Part shown: positions 47,854-59,721 of the stretch, piece by piece
Numbering within the stretch: position 1 is the first letter of the stretch
Layout of the letters: each line of letters begins with the position of its first letter
From: Earliella scabrosa
Lineage: Eukaryota > Basidiomycota > Agaricomycetes > Polyporales > Polyporaceae
Length of the DNA stretch: 64,000 bases
Direction of reading: 5' to 3'
NCBI GenBank assembly: GCA_022605405.1
Contig: JABYQQ010000003.1
Location: 1,798,001 to 1,862,000 of the forward strand
The notes under the pieces: model-generated
Seen by the model: only the letters and a program-made list of their open reading frames with translations
Told to the model about the DNA's origin: nothing
Databases searched by the model: none
Translations under genes and position numbers: made by a program

Positions 47854-50800
47854 ATGTCCGATATATCTGCACTCGCATTCGAGCGGTCCTATTCACACTC
47901 GCGTCCTTCCCACCTCTCGGGCTCTCTCATCCCTCAGCTGTCCTCCTCATCCTTGCGCACGCATGTCATGACCCCTCCGCCAACAAGCCCAGCGCGCCCA
48001 ACCCCGAATGACCTCCAATCCCATCTATATGCGTCCTTCTTGCAGCGCAAGACTGCGGATGTCGCGCTCCGGATATCCGGCTCGTGGCATGCCATCTACA
48101 GACTCCATAGAGTAATCTTGATTCAGGCGGTATGTCGCGCTCCTTTTCTAAGCCGCTAATCAGGGCTCACAATCCGTGACAGGGTTTCTTCCAGTCGTTG
48201 TTCACCTCGGGCTTCAGCGAATCCAAGCCCCACTTGTCCAGTCATCGAGCAGGACCCGACTACATCGATATTGTTTTTGACGATCCTAATATTACACGAG
48301 CTGGTGAGCTGCATTCATTTGATACCGGGCAGCATACTACCCATGGGCGACTGTTATGGTTGGGCCAACCTACTACTGCACGTGTTTGCCCGCGCAATCC
48401 CTTCTCTCACTGGTTATGATGTATACATGGCTGACTTGCGTTTTCTAGCCTTTGAGTACGTTATTCGCGCATCTGTCTAAGCAAGACCCCTCCGATCCCA
48501 CCGGAGACTAATTGGGTAACCACAGATTATGTATCGCACGACTGTACGGCGGAGGCCCGCCTCTCTGGATATCCCCTTCTTTGATACCCACAGCAACCCA
48601 TCCTCTGACACCACCATTCGCATCCGTCGAACGTGATATCTCGCTCTCTGACACCGCTAGCCTTCTCCCGCCCGGTCTCGACATCTCTTCCGCGCCAACT
48701 TTGCCGCCAGGGCACCATCCTGCTACACCTCGCTTTCTGCTATCGCTACTCGCAACTGCTGTCTACCTGTCTATACCCTCCGTCGCATCGCAAGCGCTCT
48801 CTGCTATCGTTCGCACCGTCGGCCCTCACACGGCCGTGCGATATCTCAACTTTGCCATCGGCCGCGGTATCGGACCGTCGCACGACCTCGGCACTGGCAA
48901 TGACGGGGTCGACCACGAGTCCGAGGCAGCCACTGGTCTGGAGGACGTAGCCGAGCTGATCAAGGACGACGACCCGTCCGCTTCATATGAGTCCATCGAC
49001 GTCATCGCGGACCTTCTGCCTCAGCAGGAGGACAACCGGGCGGCGCCTACTGTGAACAGCTCAGGCACGCTCAGGAGGGAGGGCTCGAAACACTCACACA
49101 GCTTCGACGGGCCCCCGGACTCGGACACGGACTCGGAGAACGACGCGGGTGCTGACAGCGACGCTGGGAAGGACGCTGATGCTCGCGGCAGGCCTGAGAC
49201 GCACCCGCCAGAACCATGCGCGTACTACGGCGCGGTGTCTGACAAGGTCGGCGAGGCCGCCGCGTGCTGGCTGGCCCGGTGGGGCGTCGACATTCTGCGC
49301 CACGAGCAACAAGCTCTCGCGTCGTCGGAGGCGGAGAAGAGCAAGGACGTCATATGGTCGCCGGGTCCTCGTGAAGCTCAGTGTGCGGGCGACCGGCCAG
49401 GCTCTGCACCACCCGAGATACCCGGTTCCAGGTTCGGTGGGAAGGGCAAGGCTGCGGGCGGGAAGTCTGTCGTTGCACCCATCTTGTGGCGGCGAGGCGG
49501 ACTCGGCGCGCGGTGGGTGCGTGGGATACTGTCGTCAGACGCGTTCTTCGTCAGGGGCGAGAAGGAGCGTTACGAGATTGCCCGGAGCGTGGTCGAGATG
49601 AGGAGGGCTGCCAGAGACGATGACGAGTCGGGAGAGTCGGAGGGAGAGGAAGAGGCTGAGTTTGAGAAATTGTTCAGGGAGGGCATTTACTATGCCAATG
49701 TGGTACGTAACTCTCCATGGCTACGTAGTTGTCGGCCAGTGTTAACTGAACGCTTCCTGCAGCATCCGGATGACTTGATGGCTATTTCGAGGGACGTCTC
49801 GCCGTCGACCGGGAAACCCTTCGTACCGCTCCCAGTGTTGCAGGCGGCGCTGTGGAACCAGTCCACGTTGCAGCACCACATTACCTTCAGACCGCCTGGG
49901 TCAGCCTCGCCTTCGCTCTCTCCAGCCGCCACGAAAGAGCTCGGCATCAGCGTCACGGCAGAAGAGATTCGGAAGCTTGACTTGCATCCCGAAGAGCGTC
50001 TCAAGCCGTTCTATCCTGTGCCTGGAGATACTTCCATCCGTCTCGGGGATAGCACCGGCGTCGAAGGGGCATCTATGGACCAGCTCTTCGAGCTTGGAGC
50101 CTCGAAGAAAGGCGAGCTTCAACCCACTGAAGCGAACTTCTTCGGCTTGGAGCGATCGTACCGTCTCGCGAGCTCATTCGCAACGTCGTCGGCAGACCCT
50201 CTGTCCAACGACAGTGCTCCGGACCCTGAGGCAAAGTGGACCGCGCACCCTCCTTTCCGGTTCGCAGTCGAGTTCTGGGATGTCGACGCGCTCAAGGAAA
50301 AGATCCGGCTGTATTCGCATACAGTGTGGTACGCCGGCAGCCTGTACAACGTCTACGTGCAGGTTGTGCGGAAGAAGGGTGTGCAACTCGGCATCTACTT
50401 GCACCGACAGTCCTCCGTTGATCCTATTCCCCCGTCATCTGCACCCGTATCCGGGATGCTGTCTGCTCCTCCGCGCGACCGAAGCATGCTCGGGCGTGGT
50501 GCGTCCTCTTCTGTATCCAGCCCTCGGCCGCTGTCCTCGCTCGGAAGCTTGGGAACCTCAACTTCTCCCTCTGCAACCGAATCCTCGATGTCGCCCCTCG
50601 CACGCGCTACCTCTACCATCCCTTCCGCTCCGACGACTCCCGTGTCTGCGAGCACCTCCGCGTCTGGGTTCATAAGCACGACGGCCTACTCGCGCTCGTC
50701 CACCCCGCTCCACGCGTCCTCCGGGAGCGTCGGGAGCATTGCTATGGCCTCGCCGGTGATGCTGCCTGCTGCCGCCCCGCCTGTGACTCCGCCGCAGCCA

Positions 50801-51052
50801 TACCGCGACCCGCGCCCGAAGGTGAGCGCGTACTTCACGATCGCGTGCGCGAGCGCGACGGGAGCGAGCTTGACGCGGTTCACGAGCGCGCCGGACACGT
50901 TCACGGTGCACCAGAGCTGGGGGTGGAAGTCGAGCTCGCTGAGGACGGAGGAGTATCTCGAGGTTGATGCGGACGGACAGCCGAAGCCGGTCGTTCTGCC
51001 TGCGGGGAGAGAGGTGAGTCTCCGGGCCACTGTTGTGTTGGGAGTTGTGTGA
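47854..51052 (+). CDS. BTB/POZ-domain protein
   Basis: Probably a protein-protein interaction adaptor, possibly for a Cul3 ligase; the target is unknown. Exon 1 gives a Ser-rich start (MSDISALAFERSY) and the first part of the BTB domain, LYASFLQRKTADVALRISGS and LHRVILIQA. Splicing adds GFFQSLFTSGFSESK and YIDIVFDDPNITRA, then AFELCIARLYGGGPPLW. The F-E codon is joined over a gtacgt..ccacag intron ending about 48526. Downstream helices (RFLLSLLATAVYLSIPSVAS) belong to a BTB-associated fold. An acidic Asp/Ser/Glu tract (around 49.1 kb) and a HPDDLMAISRD region follow an intron near 49.7 kb. The C-terminal part has a conserved-looking globular domain (FRFAVEFWDVDALKEKIRLY, WYAGSLYNVYVQVVRKK, QLGIYLHRQS) interrupted by about 130 low-complexity Ser/Pro residues and ending REVSLRATVVLGVV. 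Confidence 0.85.
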
Positions 51053-51340
51053 GGACGGTGATTGTGTTTTGTTGTCTGTGTTCTTGATGCGACCGTGTCT
51101 TGATTGTCGAGCCATGTTGTCCACTTTCCTATTTTCGTATTTCGTCGCCATGCATGCGTTCTCGTTCTGGTCTACCCCCCATGTATCTCTAGTATTTCCT
51201 GTTTACTCGTGTTCGTTCGGCTTAGCACTCCATGGAAGATTCCCCTCGAACATAACATAACGTACATAGCACACATTGGATCTCGTACATACATAGCGAT
51301 ACACATCGGAGCAACGACAGGGCTAGAAAGTCAGACTACC

Positions 51341-52284
51341 TCATCTCCTACGCTTCCCCTTCGCGGCATCGAGAACGTCCTCCTTTCGCGCCTCCACGCG
51401 CTGCAGGAACTCGACTTTCTCGAGATAACCGCCGCCGCGTCTGTTGGCTTCGAGCTCGTCTTTCATGCCCGTGGAGGACTCTCCCTCTACGTGAGCACGC
51501 CAGTCCATCGCGGACTTGTCGAGCGTGGTAAGCCGCTTCACAGGCTCCTTCTTGGTCGGCACGTCCGCAAGCTTGCTCTTTCCCTTGCGAGGTCCTGGAC
51601 GCTTGCCAGGGGGCTTTGCAGGGGTGGCATTCGATACGCCAGAGGTCGGGGTCGCGGCCACAGAAGACGTGCCACTCGCTGTCGAGGTCGAGCCTGGTGG
51701 GTCCTGGGACGGGGCCGTTCCCGCCTCATCATCGCGGGGTTGCCAGCGCGGCCACTTCTTCGCTTCTTCCGAATCAGCGGGCACTTCTTTGACCTCTCTG
51801 CAGCGTCCGGAATGGGTTCTCGTGTGGGCCCTTGGGAACAAACGGAGGATGGGTGGGATGGCGCACGCACGTTATCTCCTCGCCGGCGAACCTGTAGCGC
51901 TTCAGGATCTTCACCGTCTCTGGTGGGGCCGGGAGTGCCTGGGCGGACTCTGAAGGGACTGCAGTTAGGGACGCTTTGAATGCGGCGTAGGCATCCTCGC
52001 CGGTTCTGATCTGGGAAAGTCAGAGGTGTCCGCGAACATGCCTGGAAGATAGGAGAGAAGCGCACTGTTTGGTCGTCGTGCTCTCTGGCGTGGCATTGGG
52101 CACCCCTCCGTCCGTTGGCGCATCCGTCCGAGCGCGTTTGGGCGCGGGCCCTTCAGAGTCCGAGACGTCCGAGCCTGCGATTGACAGTTCCAGCGATGGC
52201 GATTGAACAGACGGCATGGGCTTTACCGTTGTCTTTTGCGGGGGGCGGGACATAGTCCGAGTCGTCGTCAGAGTCGGAGTCCAT
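51341..52284 (-). CDS. Swc5/CFDP1 (BCNT) subunit of the SWR1 chromatin remodeller
   Basis: A small acidic-then-basic nuclear protein that by family helps SWR1 exchange H2A for H2A.Z. Start MDSDSDDDSDYVPPPAKDNG is followed by a 50-nt gtaaag..cgcag intron, then SDVSDSEGPAPKRARTDAP. A second intron ends at gatcag and continues TGEDAYAAFKASL. The middle has KILKRYRFAGEEI and REVKEVPADSEEAKKWPRW. The C-terminal BCNT domain is clear: KEPVKRLTTLDKSAMDWRAH, GMKDELEANRRGGGYLEKVE and FLQRVEARKEDVLDAAKGKR. An ATG three codons upstream (52293) is in frame, but 52284 has the better context. It is divergent from the cullin-like gene. Confidence 0.87.
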
Positions 52285-52471
52285 GGTGCGCATGAAAGAC
52301 GGAGGTGGTGGAAGAAGGAGGAACGGCAAGAGGGAAAGAGAGATTTGCCGCTCGATGACCATTGCGAGGAAGTTTGATGGCCAATGGACGCGCGCGTTTG
52401 TGTCGTCGATACTTTTACCTCCGAGTCTCCCGCCCTCTCTCCTGTTCTCCCACATCGCTCGCTCTGCTCTG

Positions 52472-53542
52472 ATGCCAGCACAGAGCCCCAAACACGAGGC
52501 CGCTGCGGCCGCCAACGGGCACGCAACGCCCGAGGCCGCCCTCGCAGCGCCGCCGCCGTTGCCAAATCCCTCGACGGGCAGCGCGAACCCCTCCGCGTCT
52601 CTCCACTCGCTCTGGGGCTACCTGCAGCCCGCTCTTGACCACATCGTCCGCTCCCCGACAAACAACCCCTCCAAGGCCCCCGCGATCGACGTCAGCTACC
52701 ACATGGGCGTACACACTGCTGTCTACAACTACTTCACCTCCTCGCACTCCGAGGCCCCGCCCTCCCCCGCGGGTCTCGCAGGTTTCCCCGCCCGCTTCTC
52801 CGCGCAGAGCGAGAAGGCCAAGGCGAGCGGGACAGACTTGTACGACCAGCTCGACCGCTACTACGCGGAGGTCGCGCGCGAGATCTTCCTGGGAGCCCCG
52901 ACGGACGACTCCACGCTCATCCACTATCTCGTCCCGTGCTTCAACCGGTACTCGGCGGGTGCGCAGTCCGTGAGCCGCCTCCTCAACTACGTCAACCGGC
53001 ACTACGTCAAGCGCGCGGTAGACGAGGACCGCGGCTGGCTGCGGCTGGCGGACGTCCTGGACGCGGTCGCGCGGACGATCCGCGAGGACGACACGCGGGA
53101 GAAGGTGCAGAAGCGCCTCCGCGAGCGCAGGACGGAGGAGCTGAGGAAGTGGGGGTTCGAGGAGGGCGACCCGCCTGCGCGCGTCGCACAGATCGAGTCG
53201 TATGCGGAGGCTGCGAGTCCGCCCGACCGCGTCGTACCGCTCTCGGCGGTTGCGTATCGGAGGTTCAGGCTGGAGGTGATGGAGCCGCTGCTTGCTGTAC
53301 CCAAGATCAAGGGCAAAGGGGGGAAGAAGAAGCGGCCGCCAGCGAATGGTGACAAACCTCCCATGCCTCGCGGGCGGTTGGCACGGGCTGTGAAGGAGCT
53401 GTTAGAGTCGAAAGGGGGCGATGAGGAGGAGAAACGGCGTCTGGCGGGGGAACTCGCGATCGCGTTGCGGACGGTTGGAATCAAGGTAGAGCATCCACTG
53501 CGCAAGAAGTTGGACAAGTATCTGCCGCCTGAAGAACGTTAG
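52472..53542 (+). CDS. Cullin N-terminal-domain-only protein
   Basis: A single exon of 356 residues. The first 35 residues are Ala/Pro-rich. A cullin-repeat region then reads SLHSLWGYLQPALDHIV, SYHMGVHTAVYNYFTS, LYDQLDRYYAEVAREIF, LIHYLVPCFNRYSAGAQSVS and RLLNYVNRHYVKRAVDED, closely following the Cul1/Cdc53 N-terminal repeats that bind Skp1-type adaptors. The stop falls after KKLDKYLPPEER: the cullin-homology domain, RING-binding WHB and neddylation lysine are absent. The Lys-rich stretch KGKGGKKKRPP lies near the end. This may be a natural adaptor-binding fragment that modulates SCF ligases; that is inference. The frame is open upstream to 52283 but runs into the Swc5 first exon, so ATG 52472 is chosen. 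The upstream CT-rich stretch is probably 5' UTR. Confidence 0.82.
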   Translation: MPAQSPKHEAAAAANGHATPEAALAAPPPLPNPSTGSANPSASLHSLWGYLQPALDHIVRSPTNNPSKAPAIDVSYHMGVHTAVYNYFTSSHSEAPPSPAGLAGFPARFSAQSEKAKASGTDLYDQLDRYYAEVAREIFLGAPTDDSTLIHYLVPCFNRYSAGAQSVSRLLNYVNRHYVKRAVDEDRGWLRLADVLDAVARTIREDDTREKVQKRLRERRTEELRKWGFEEGDPPARVAQIESYAEAASPPDRVVPLSAVAYRRFRLEVMEPLLAVPKIKGKGGKKKRPPANGDKPPMPRGRLARAVKELLESKGGDEEEKRRLAGELAIALRTVGIKVEHPLRKKLDKYLPPEER

Positions 53543-53990
53543 CCTCAGGTGGTGTGCTCTGCTCTCTTCGGTTGGGTTGGTGGACGGTTCTCGCAATGTC
53601 TGCATATGCTCCTACGTACTGTTGTTGTTGTCCAACTGCTGCTCGTCTTGGATTTCGATTCTTTGACTCGTCTTAGCCTCTCCGAGGACACTTCAATCCT
53701 AGTGACCATCACGCATGGTTCCTTCACACTTCCTTACGCTCGCTTGGTTTAACCCCGATATTCACGGAAGCGCTTGTATCGGGCCGTATGCCGGTCTTGA
53801 GCGCCACAGAAACAGACGCGTTGTTGAACGACTCTGAGTCTAACCACGACAACGATTCGCGTCCTCGTCCTCCGGTATTCCTCTAGTCTCATACCAAGAC
53901 AGAGGGGGTGTTTGATCCGAACCTGGGTGTTCCACCGCGTAACTCGACCATCCTGCTTGTGTTCAGAACTCTCTGGCTGTGCTTGCACGA
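53543..53990. other. Intergenic, tandem genes
   Basis: 448 bases between the cullin-like gene and the Med9-like gene. This is comparatively T-rich just after the stop codon (53590-53660), as expected for a 3' UTR. No gene is seen. Confidence 0.5.
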
Positions 53991-54432
53991 ATGACGTCCC
54001 TATACGAGTCGTTGACGATCAAGCTCGCGAACGTGCTCGAGCTTGCTACCCAAGACCAAGGATCCACCCTCACGCCACAAGCGAAGCAGGCTCTCGTGCG
54101 CGCTGTAAGACCATTCATATGGGACAGTATCGCAACGCTGACTTGGACCAGACGAAAGAATTCAAGGATACCTTGAAAGAAGCTCACGACTATGCGACCA
54201 CGCTGCCGGGCGGGGAGTTGTCAGTGGAGGAGCAAGAGGAGGTCATCCAGATGCTAGAGCAGCTAAAGGAGCGCAAGAAGTGCGTATTTCACATGTTGAC
54301 CCGGTGTCCCACTCATCTGGAGGTGCGTACAGGCGGCAGCTTGCTGAATTCGCCGAGAAGGTTGGCGGCATATCGTCCTCACAGGCAAACCTCAAGATGG
54401 AGGTTGACTCGACCGCCTCCACACCCGCATGA
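53991..54432 (+). CDS. Small coiled-coil protein, possible Mediator subunit Med9
   Basis: Three exons encode roughly 110 residues. Exon 1 gives MTSLYESLTIKLANVLELAT and ends QALVRA. Splicing gives TKEFKDTLKEAHDYATTLPG, GELSVEEQEEVIQMLEQLKE and RKK. A gtgcgt..tacag intron leads to RQLAEFAEKVGGISSSQ and the tail MEVDSTASTPA. The LPGGELSVEEQEE stretch followed by a charged helix resembles the C-terminal part of fungal Med9 subunits of the Mediator complex. The protein is short and helical, so this call is tentative; an unrelated coiled-coil protein is possible. Confidence 0.6.
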
Positions 54433-54673
54433 CGCGTCCCTGGTCTTCCATCGTTCCCTATGCCGCCTTGAAAGGTTCATGCATTGTGATCGAGCCTACC
54501 TGTCCGTCCTCCGCCCTTACCAGGTGTAGTGTCAGCCGCTCTCACCAGATGTCCATCCTGCCCCCATCCCACCATCCCCATTCAGCATTCCCTCGCTTCT
54601 GTGCTTATTCCGTGCTATCCCCTCTTACCTGGGCCGGTCCTCTCTTCCGTGACCTAGAGGGTCTCTTGCACCA

Positions 54674-56525
54674 ATGCTCTGCAGTACGCTCTCTCTGCTC
54701 TCAGTCTCCAGTCTGTTGCACCTGGCGTCCCTCGTGGATGCAACTCAAACGCCCGAAGTAAAGTGGCTCAGCCCGTCGGACGGGGACGCGTACGTGTCCG
54801 GCGACACCATCGTGGGGCGGTGGGACACAGACAAAGCAGTCGTGTCTCCTTCCTTTCGCCTGTGCAATGCTGGCGCCGGCGTCCAACGAAGGTCTCGCCA
54901 CGAAGAGGACAACGACGAGTCCGGAGGAGATGATGGTGGGGAGGCTGGTAGCGCGGGCGATGAGGACGACGGGTCTTGCGGCGAGGCGGTGTGGCCAACC
55001 ATCCAGTCGAACTCAGATGGCTCGTATATGATCCACATGTGAGTGTCTATGCTCCCAATACCGAGGGACTGTTCACCGACGGGAACATGACGTCGCATGC
55101 AGGTCTCTGCCCAACATCTCGTCCGTCTCGCACTGCTACTTGGAAATGGTAGACGACTTTGGCAACAAGATGCCATCGCCAGCGTTTGCCTTCCGACGTG
55201 AGTGCTCCAGGGTGTCTTTCGTCGATATGCTGCATAGCTGAGCTAGGTCTTCGGCAGCCACCAGCCAGGCCGGCGCCGAAACGGATGCGTCAGACGAACC
55301 AGCCCCAGACGCAGCCGAGACATCTCCGGCACCGCATGCATCTGCGACCTCCCCATCGTCTGCGACGGCAACTTCAACCTCACACACCTCTGCTTCCGAC
55401 AAAGATAATGCTAAGGACAAGGACAAGGTCGGGGACAAGGACGGGGATGGGGACGGGGACGAAGACCAGGACGAAGAGAAGAAGACGCGCAACCCGCCCC
55501 AGACCCTACCCTCCCTCGACGACTCCCACATCCCCGCGCCAACCGCAGCATACGCCGTCCCGCTCTCCCTCGTCCTCTCCGTCATCCTCGTCGCCGGCGG
55601 CCTCGCCTTCCGCCAGCGCCGCAAGCTCCGGGCGGAGCGCAAGCTCGAGCAAGAGGCGCTCCAGACCCGCCAGACGCTCTCCCGGCACTCCACCCTCAGC
55701 TACGGCGGCTTCCTTGCGCTCGGCAACGGCCCCCCTCCTCCTCCTCCAGGCTCAGGCTCAGCGGGGGGCGCAGGTGCGAGGGGCGCGGACGAGCCGCAGT
55801 CGCGCTCGACGAGCGTGAACATGATGCGCGCGTGGCGGCGGGACGTGTCGCGCTACGACCGGCACGGGCGGCCGCGCGGGCCCTCGGATGAATACGACAA
55901 GAACGGCCCTGGCTCGGGGGTCGCGGACGACGAGACGTACGTTGCGCGCACGGACGACGGGCGGAGCGTCGTCTCCTCGTCCTCTGCAGGTGTGAAGCAG
56001 AAGCGTGCGCCCCAGCCCCAGATGCGGCCGACGACCCGCGAGCCGTACTATACGACCCGGCCGCAGCGTGCGCGGCGCACGATGGTCCCCGCGAGCGTGT
56101 TCCGTGCGGCGGTGTCGCCCGTCATGCCTCCGCACGAGGGCGACGGCTACCGCGGCTACCAGCTGAGGGACGACCACTATCCCGCCAAGAAGGACCACCA
56201 TGGTGGGGAGGACGGCTGGCGGCGGCTGAAGGGCAAAACGCTCGACACGCCCGACGAGAAGCCCCGTCGCGGGGTCGGGATTGGGGAGGAGTGCGTGAAC
56301 GCGTCGGTCAACGACGAGGTCATGTCGCGCTACTACGAGTTCTCCCCGATCCCTCTGTCCCCTGCGCCCCCGCCGCGGCAGGACTTCTCGATCGCCCCTC
56401 CGGAGCAGCTGCATGTGCGCCGGTATGCTGGGCCCGTCGACCATAGCAAGATCCTGCCGCCGTCTCCGAGTGTGGTCGACAGGGATCTGTATGACGTTGT
56501 GGCCAAGAAGCTCTCCGGACGATGA
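54674..56525 (+). CDS. Single-pass membrane protein with Kre9/Knh1-like N-terminal domain
   Basis: A probable plasma-membrane or cell-wall-facing protein. A signal peptide covers residues 1 to about 24 (LSLLSVSSLLHLASLVDA). Then comes VKWLSPSDGDAYVSGDTIVG, the beta-strand start typical of Ser/Thr-rich Kre9/Knh1-like domains, and after an intron LPNISSVSHCYLEMVDDFG and PSPAFAF, matching the domain's end. An acidic stretch rich in Asp, Glu and Gly interrupts the domain. A long Ser/Thr/Asp/Lys linker follows, then a TM helix (AYAVPLSLVLSVILVAGGLA) with the stop-transfer RQRRKLRAERKLE. The cytoplasmic tail of about 280 residues is Arg/Pro-rich and ends VVAKKLSGR. This layout (sensor-like ectodomain, one TM, basic tail) would suit a wall-stress sensor, but no homologue function is known to me. 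The acceptor after FAFR is ambiguous (ctgag or ctag). Confidence 0.78.
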
Positions 56526-56895
56526 TGTTTCCACCTTGACTGTGCATTTGAAATGTACGCCTTCTTCCTGACTGTCCCGCTGGTGATACATATATTCGGA
56601 GGTCGACTTGCAGTTTATTACGATTGTATGTGAACCTAGCTACCGTACAGGGGGGAGTACAGGGGGAAATACTACGATTACGATTACGCGACACCCAGAG
56701 ACCGAGAGATTACAGCGTACTGTACAGGGATTATTACAGAGGTACCTATATGCGAGGGTTTCGATTACTATGGACTTGAAAAGAGAGGTGATAAGTTAGC
56801 TCTACGACCAGCAGTGCAGCGGAAAACGAGAACAGCCAAAGGTAACGCAATGATTTGCAACGAAAACATGCAAGAGTGGACGTGACACCTAGCTC
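56526..56895. other. Convergent intergenic region
   Basis: The 3' ends of the TM protein gene and the disordered-protein gene meet here. ATTACGATTACG-like short repeats occur near 56672-56690. Nothing else is seen. Confidence 0.5.
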
Positions 56896-59721
56896 TCAGG
56901 AGCAAGGTCCCGAGCTTGCAGCCTTGCCAACACGCCAGACGGGGGCGCGAGCGATGGGTTGATCCTCCATCGACTGGGAACGACCGTCGACGTCCGAGTC
57001 CAGCGAGAATCGCGACGCCGAAGCCACGCTCGAACGCGCGTCGTAGAAGACTGTCGAAGACGCTGTCGACTCCACCGGGCTCCAGTAGTCGGTCACAGCG
57101 TCGTCCTCCACGTGCGTAGGGAGATGTGCACTGGACGATTGCACCGAATAGCCTTCGCCCTCGCGGATCGCCAAAACATCGCGAGTCGCCAGAGGGCTAT
57201 TGTCCCACATCCGTGCGGCCTCGTGCAGGGCAGAAGAACTCGGCGATGCCGTGATGGTGGAGGTAGAGTCGCCCGAGCGCCTCCTGCGTAGGATAGGCGT
57301 CGTGGAACGGATGGGGCGCTCGTTCGAGGAGTGCGAGACGGTCGCTGACCATGGTTCGCCGAGGCAAAGGGATACCTCGTGCACCTGCGTTTCGGATACC
57401 TCATGCAATTGCGCTAACGTCTTGATCGGGCGGTCTCCCAAACTCAGACCTCTACCCAGGTGAACGACGGAGGGTGGACGACCTTCTGACAACTCCCAGG
57501 ACGCTTGAGGGCTAGACTGAGAGCGGATAGAGAGGGGAGAAGGAGGCAACGACTTGTGAGATCGCTCAATACGGTCTTTGGGTGGCACAGGGGGTGCAGG
57601 AGACGCAGGTGGACTCGGAAGTGCGCGGTCGGGGGGAGGTAACTGGGGTAGGAGACGAGGCTGCGGGATGTTTGTAGGCGGCAACGGGAACATTAGGCGA
57701 GAGGGCGACGTTGAAGGTTTCCCGCTTCTTTGAGATGAGGATCTCAGCGCCGGGGGAGGCGTTTGCATGAAGGACGGCACACTCGATGCCGCGTCCTCAG
57801 AGGGCGTAGCGGGGGTGGTATACGGAGACCACGCTGAAGGGGGCACCTGCCATTTCGGTGTGGAAATGGCTGATCTACGAGCAGTGGAGCCACCATCCCG
57901 TTCGGGAGAATTGCCCCCGTACACGGAGCAAGAGGACGGGAACGTGTACGCCGTCGAGACGGGTGAAGCAGGGAGGCTGTTCCGCGTCTTCTTCGCGCTG
58001 CGGGGCTTCGCTTGATGAGAGTCCCATGTCACCGTTCTGATCAGACCAGGAGGAGAGGGGTGAGCGTTTTGCATCGAAGTTGGACTGGGAGGACGGGGAG
58101 CGCCGCTGACAGGCACCGTAATCTCCGCTTTGGCGAAAGGATCGGCCTCCGGTGTAAGGACACGCCCGATAGAATGAGCCTCTTCATCACTCTCCCTGTG
58201 ACGATGTGCCGCATCATGACCGTCTGCACTGGTGGCATAAACATGGCCATGCGACCGTGAGAACGTCGACACAGGAGAACTAGGAGTTGAAGGCGAGGAA
58301 GTGGAGGAGATCGTAGAGGGAGAGGAATCAGCAGAGGGGGCCTCGGATTCGGTCGAGATGCTAAGATTAAGCTTCGAACGTCCGCGCATCCGCATCTTGC
58401 TCGGGAACGCAAGAGCGACGAGGTTGGACAAACGACCCGAGAGACTCGAATTAGAACGCGTGCTTCCCTAATGAAGAAGATGGCTCAGCCAAATCCGAGA
58501 TTGAAGTGGAGTCTAGATACCCACCGTCGAAGTGCTTGTGGCGCTGCCACGCCTCTCAAACACATAAGAGGGAGGAAGAGGCAGGTCGATGTCCTCGGTG
58601 TCGTCAAGAGCGGGCATGTTCTTCGCGTCGGGGATGGGTGGAGCGTCCCTTGGTTTGGTGAGAGGGGACGGCATGCCATTGTCCTGATGGCGGTCCCAAA
58701 GCACGAGGTCTTGATACCCGAGGCCTATCTGCGGGTGTCGGTGAGTCGATGTCGTCGAAGACCCACGACGATGTCCATGGTCTTTGAGACTGTGACCATT
58801 GCTGCGCGACTTGCGGAGAGGGGGGAGACGCGTATGTACAAGTAGGGAGGAACCGGTCGGTGTGTCAGGGCGACTGTAGGCAGGCGCAGGGGGCTTCGCA
58901 ACCTGATAGCCGCCGTCCTCGAAGAAGGACGGCAAGGATTCGGTTGTGAAAAAGGACGGCTGTGCGCTGCTAGCAGTCGCAATGCGAGAGAGGGGATGGA
59001 GGGCAGAAGAAGCGGTGGCGGGTCGACTATATGCGCGCTTCGACTTGACAGGAGAGTCGTCGAAGAAGGATCGAAGACCGGGCGTGGGCGTACGGGTGCT
59101 GGATATGCTTCCCGAGCGAGAGTGTTGACCGGGAAGAGGCGGAGGGCTAGAGTCGCGCCTTTGCAAGGAGAAGAGGGATCTGGTCAGACTGTCTGCGCGG
59201 GAACGAGGACGGTCGCGAGTGAGGTCGACCATGCTCCAGGGCGAGAGGGCGCGGGCGAAGGATGAGGAAGAGGAAGGAGTGGGAGAGATGGAGGGCGGGG
59301 GAAGAGGCTCGAAAGGAGGGAGCGAAGGAGAAGGAGATCTGGTCGGAGAGGGGGAGAGCGCACGTGAGCGCAAAACGAACGCCGATGCTCGAGTGCGAAT
59401 CTGGTCGAGGACGCGGCGAGCGGTGATCGTTCTGGAACGCGACTTTCCACCGGGTGACGACGAATGAGGCGAGGCGCTCTCCTGAGCGGGTGAGCGAAGC
59501 GCGATGGTTTCGCGGTCGAATTCGCCATCGAAACTGGTGCTGCCGGGGTGAAAACTGTTGAGAGAAGGAGAGTGAGGCGAAGCAGGAGTCAAAGAAAGGA
59601 GCGGCTGGCGGAGAGGCGAAGGATTGTCTCCATCCTGGAGCTGGAAAGCAGAAGAGACGAGCTCGCTGAACTCCTCGACGGAGAAGGGAGCTGACCGGGG
59701 CTGGGAGGCAGGGAGCGACAT
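56896..59721 (-). CDS. Ser/Pro-rich disordered protein, function unknown
   Basis: Two exons (58525-59721 and 56896-58467) joined over a 57-nt intron encode 922 residues; the join TSTGSTRSNSS is in frame. The start is MSLPASQPRSAPFSVEEFSE. Residues 15-30 (EEFSELVSSAFQLQDGD) form the only clear helix near the N-terminus. The rest is low-complexity Ser/Pro/Thr with many SPxx and SxxSP sites, several PPxP stretches (LPPSPLSIRS, PSPPASPAPPVPPKDRIE) and basic patches. There are no TM segments and no recognised domain. Such proteins in Agaricomycetes are often kinase substrates or scaffold-type proteins, but I can assign no role. A TATA-like TATAATA (complement of 59756-59762) lies about 35 bases before the start. 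Confidence 0.75.

Noticed and set aside
52283..52471. N-terminal extension of the cullin-like frame
   Set aside because: It overlaps the first exon of Swc5 on the other strand, and the part nearest 52472 is CT-rich like a 5' UTR.
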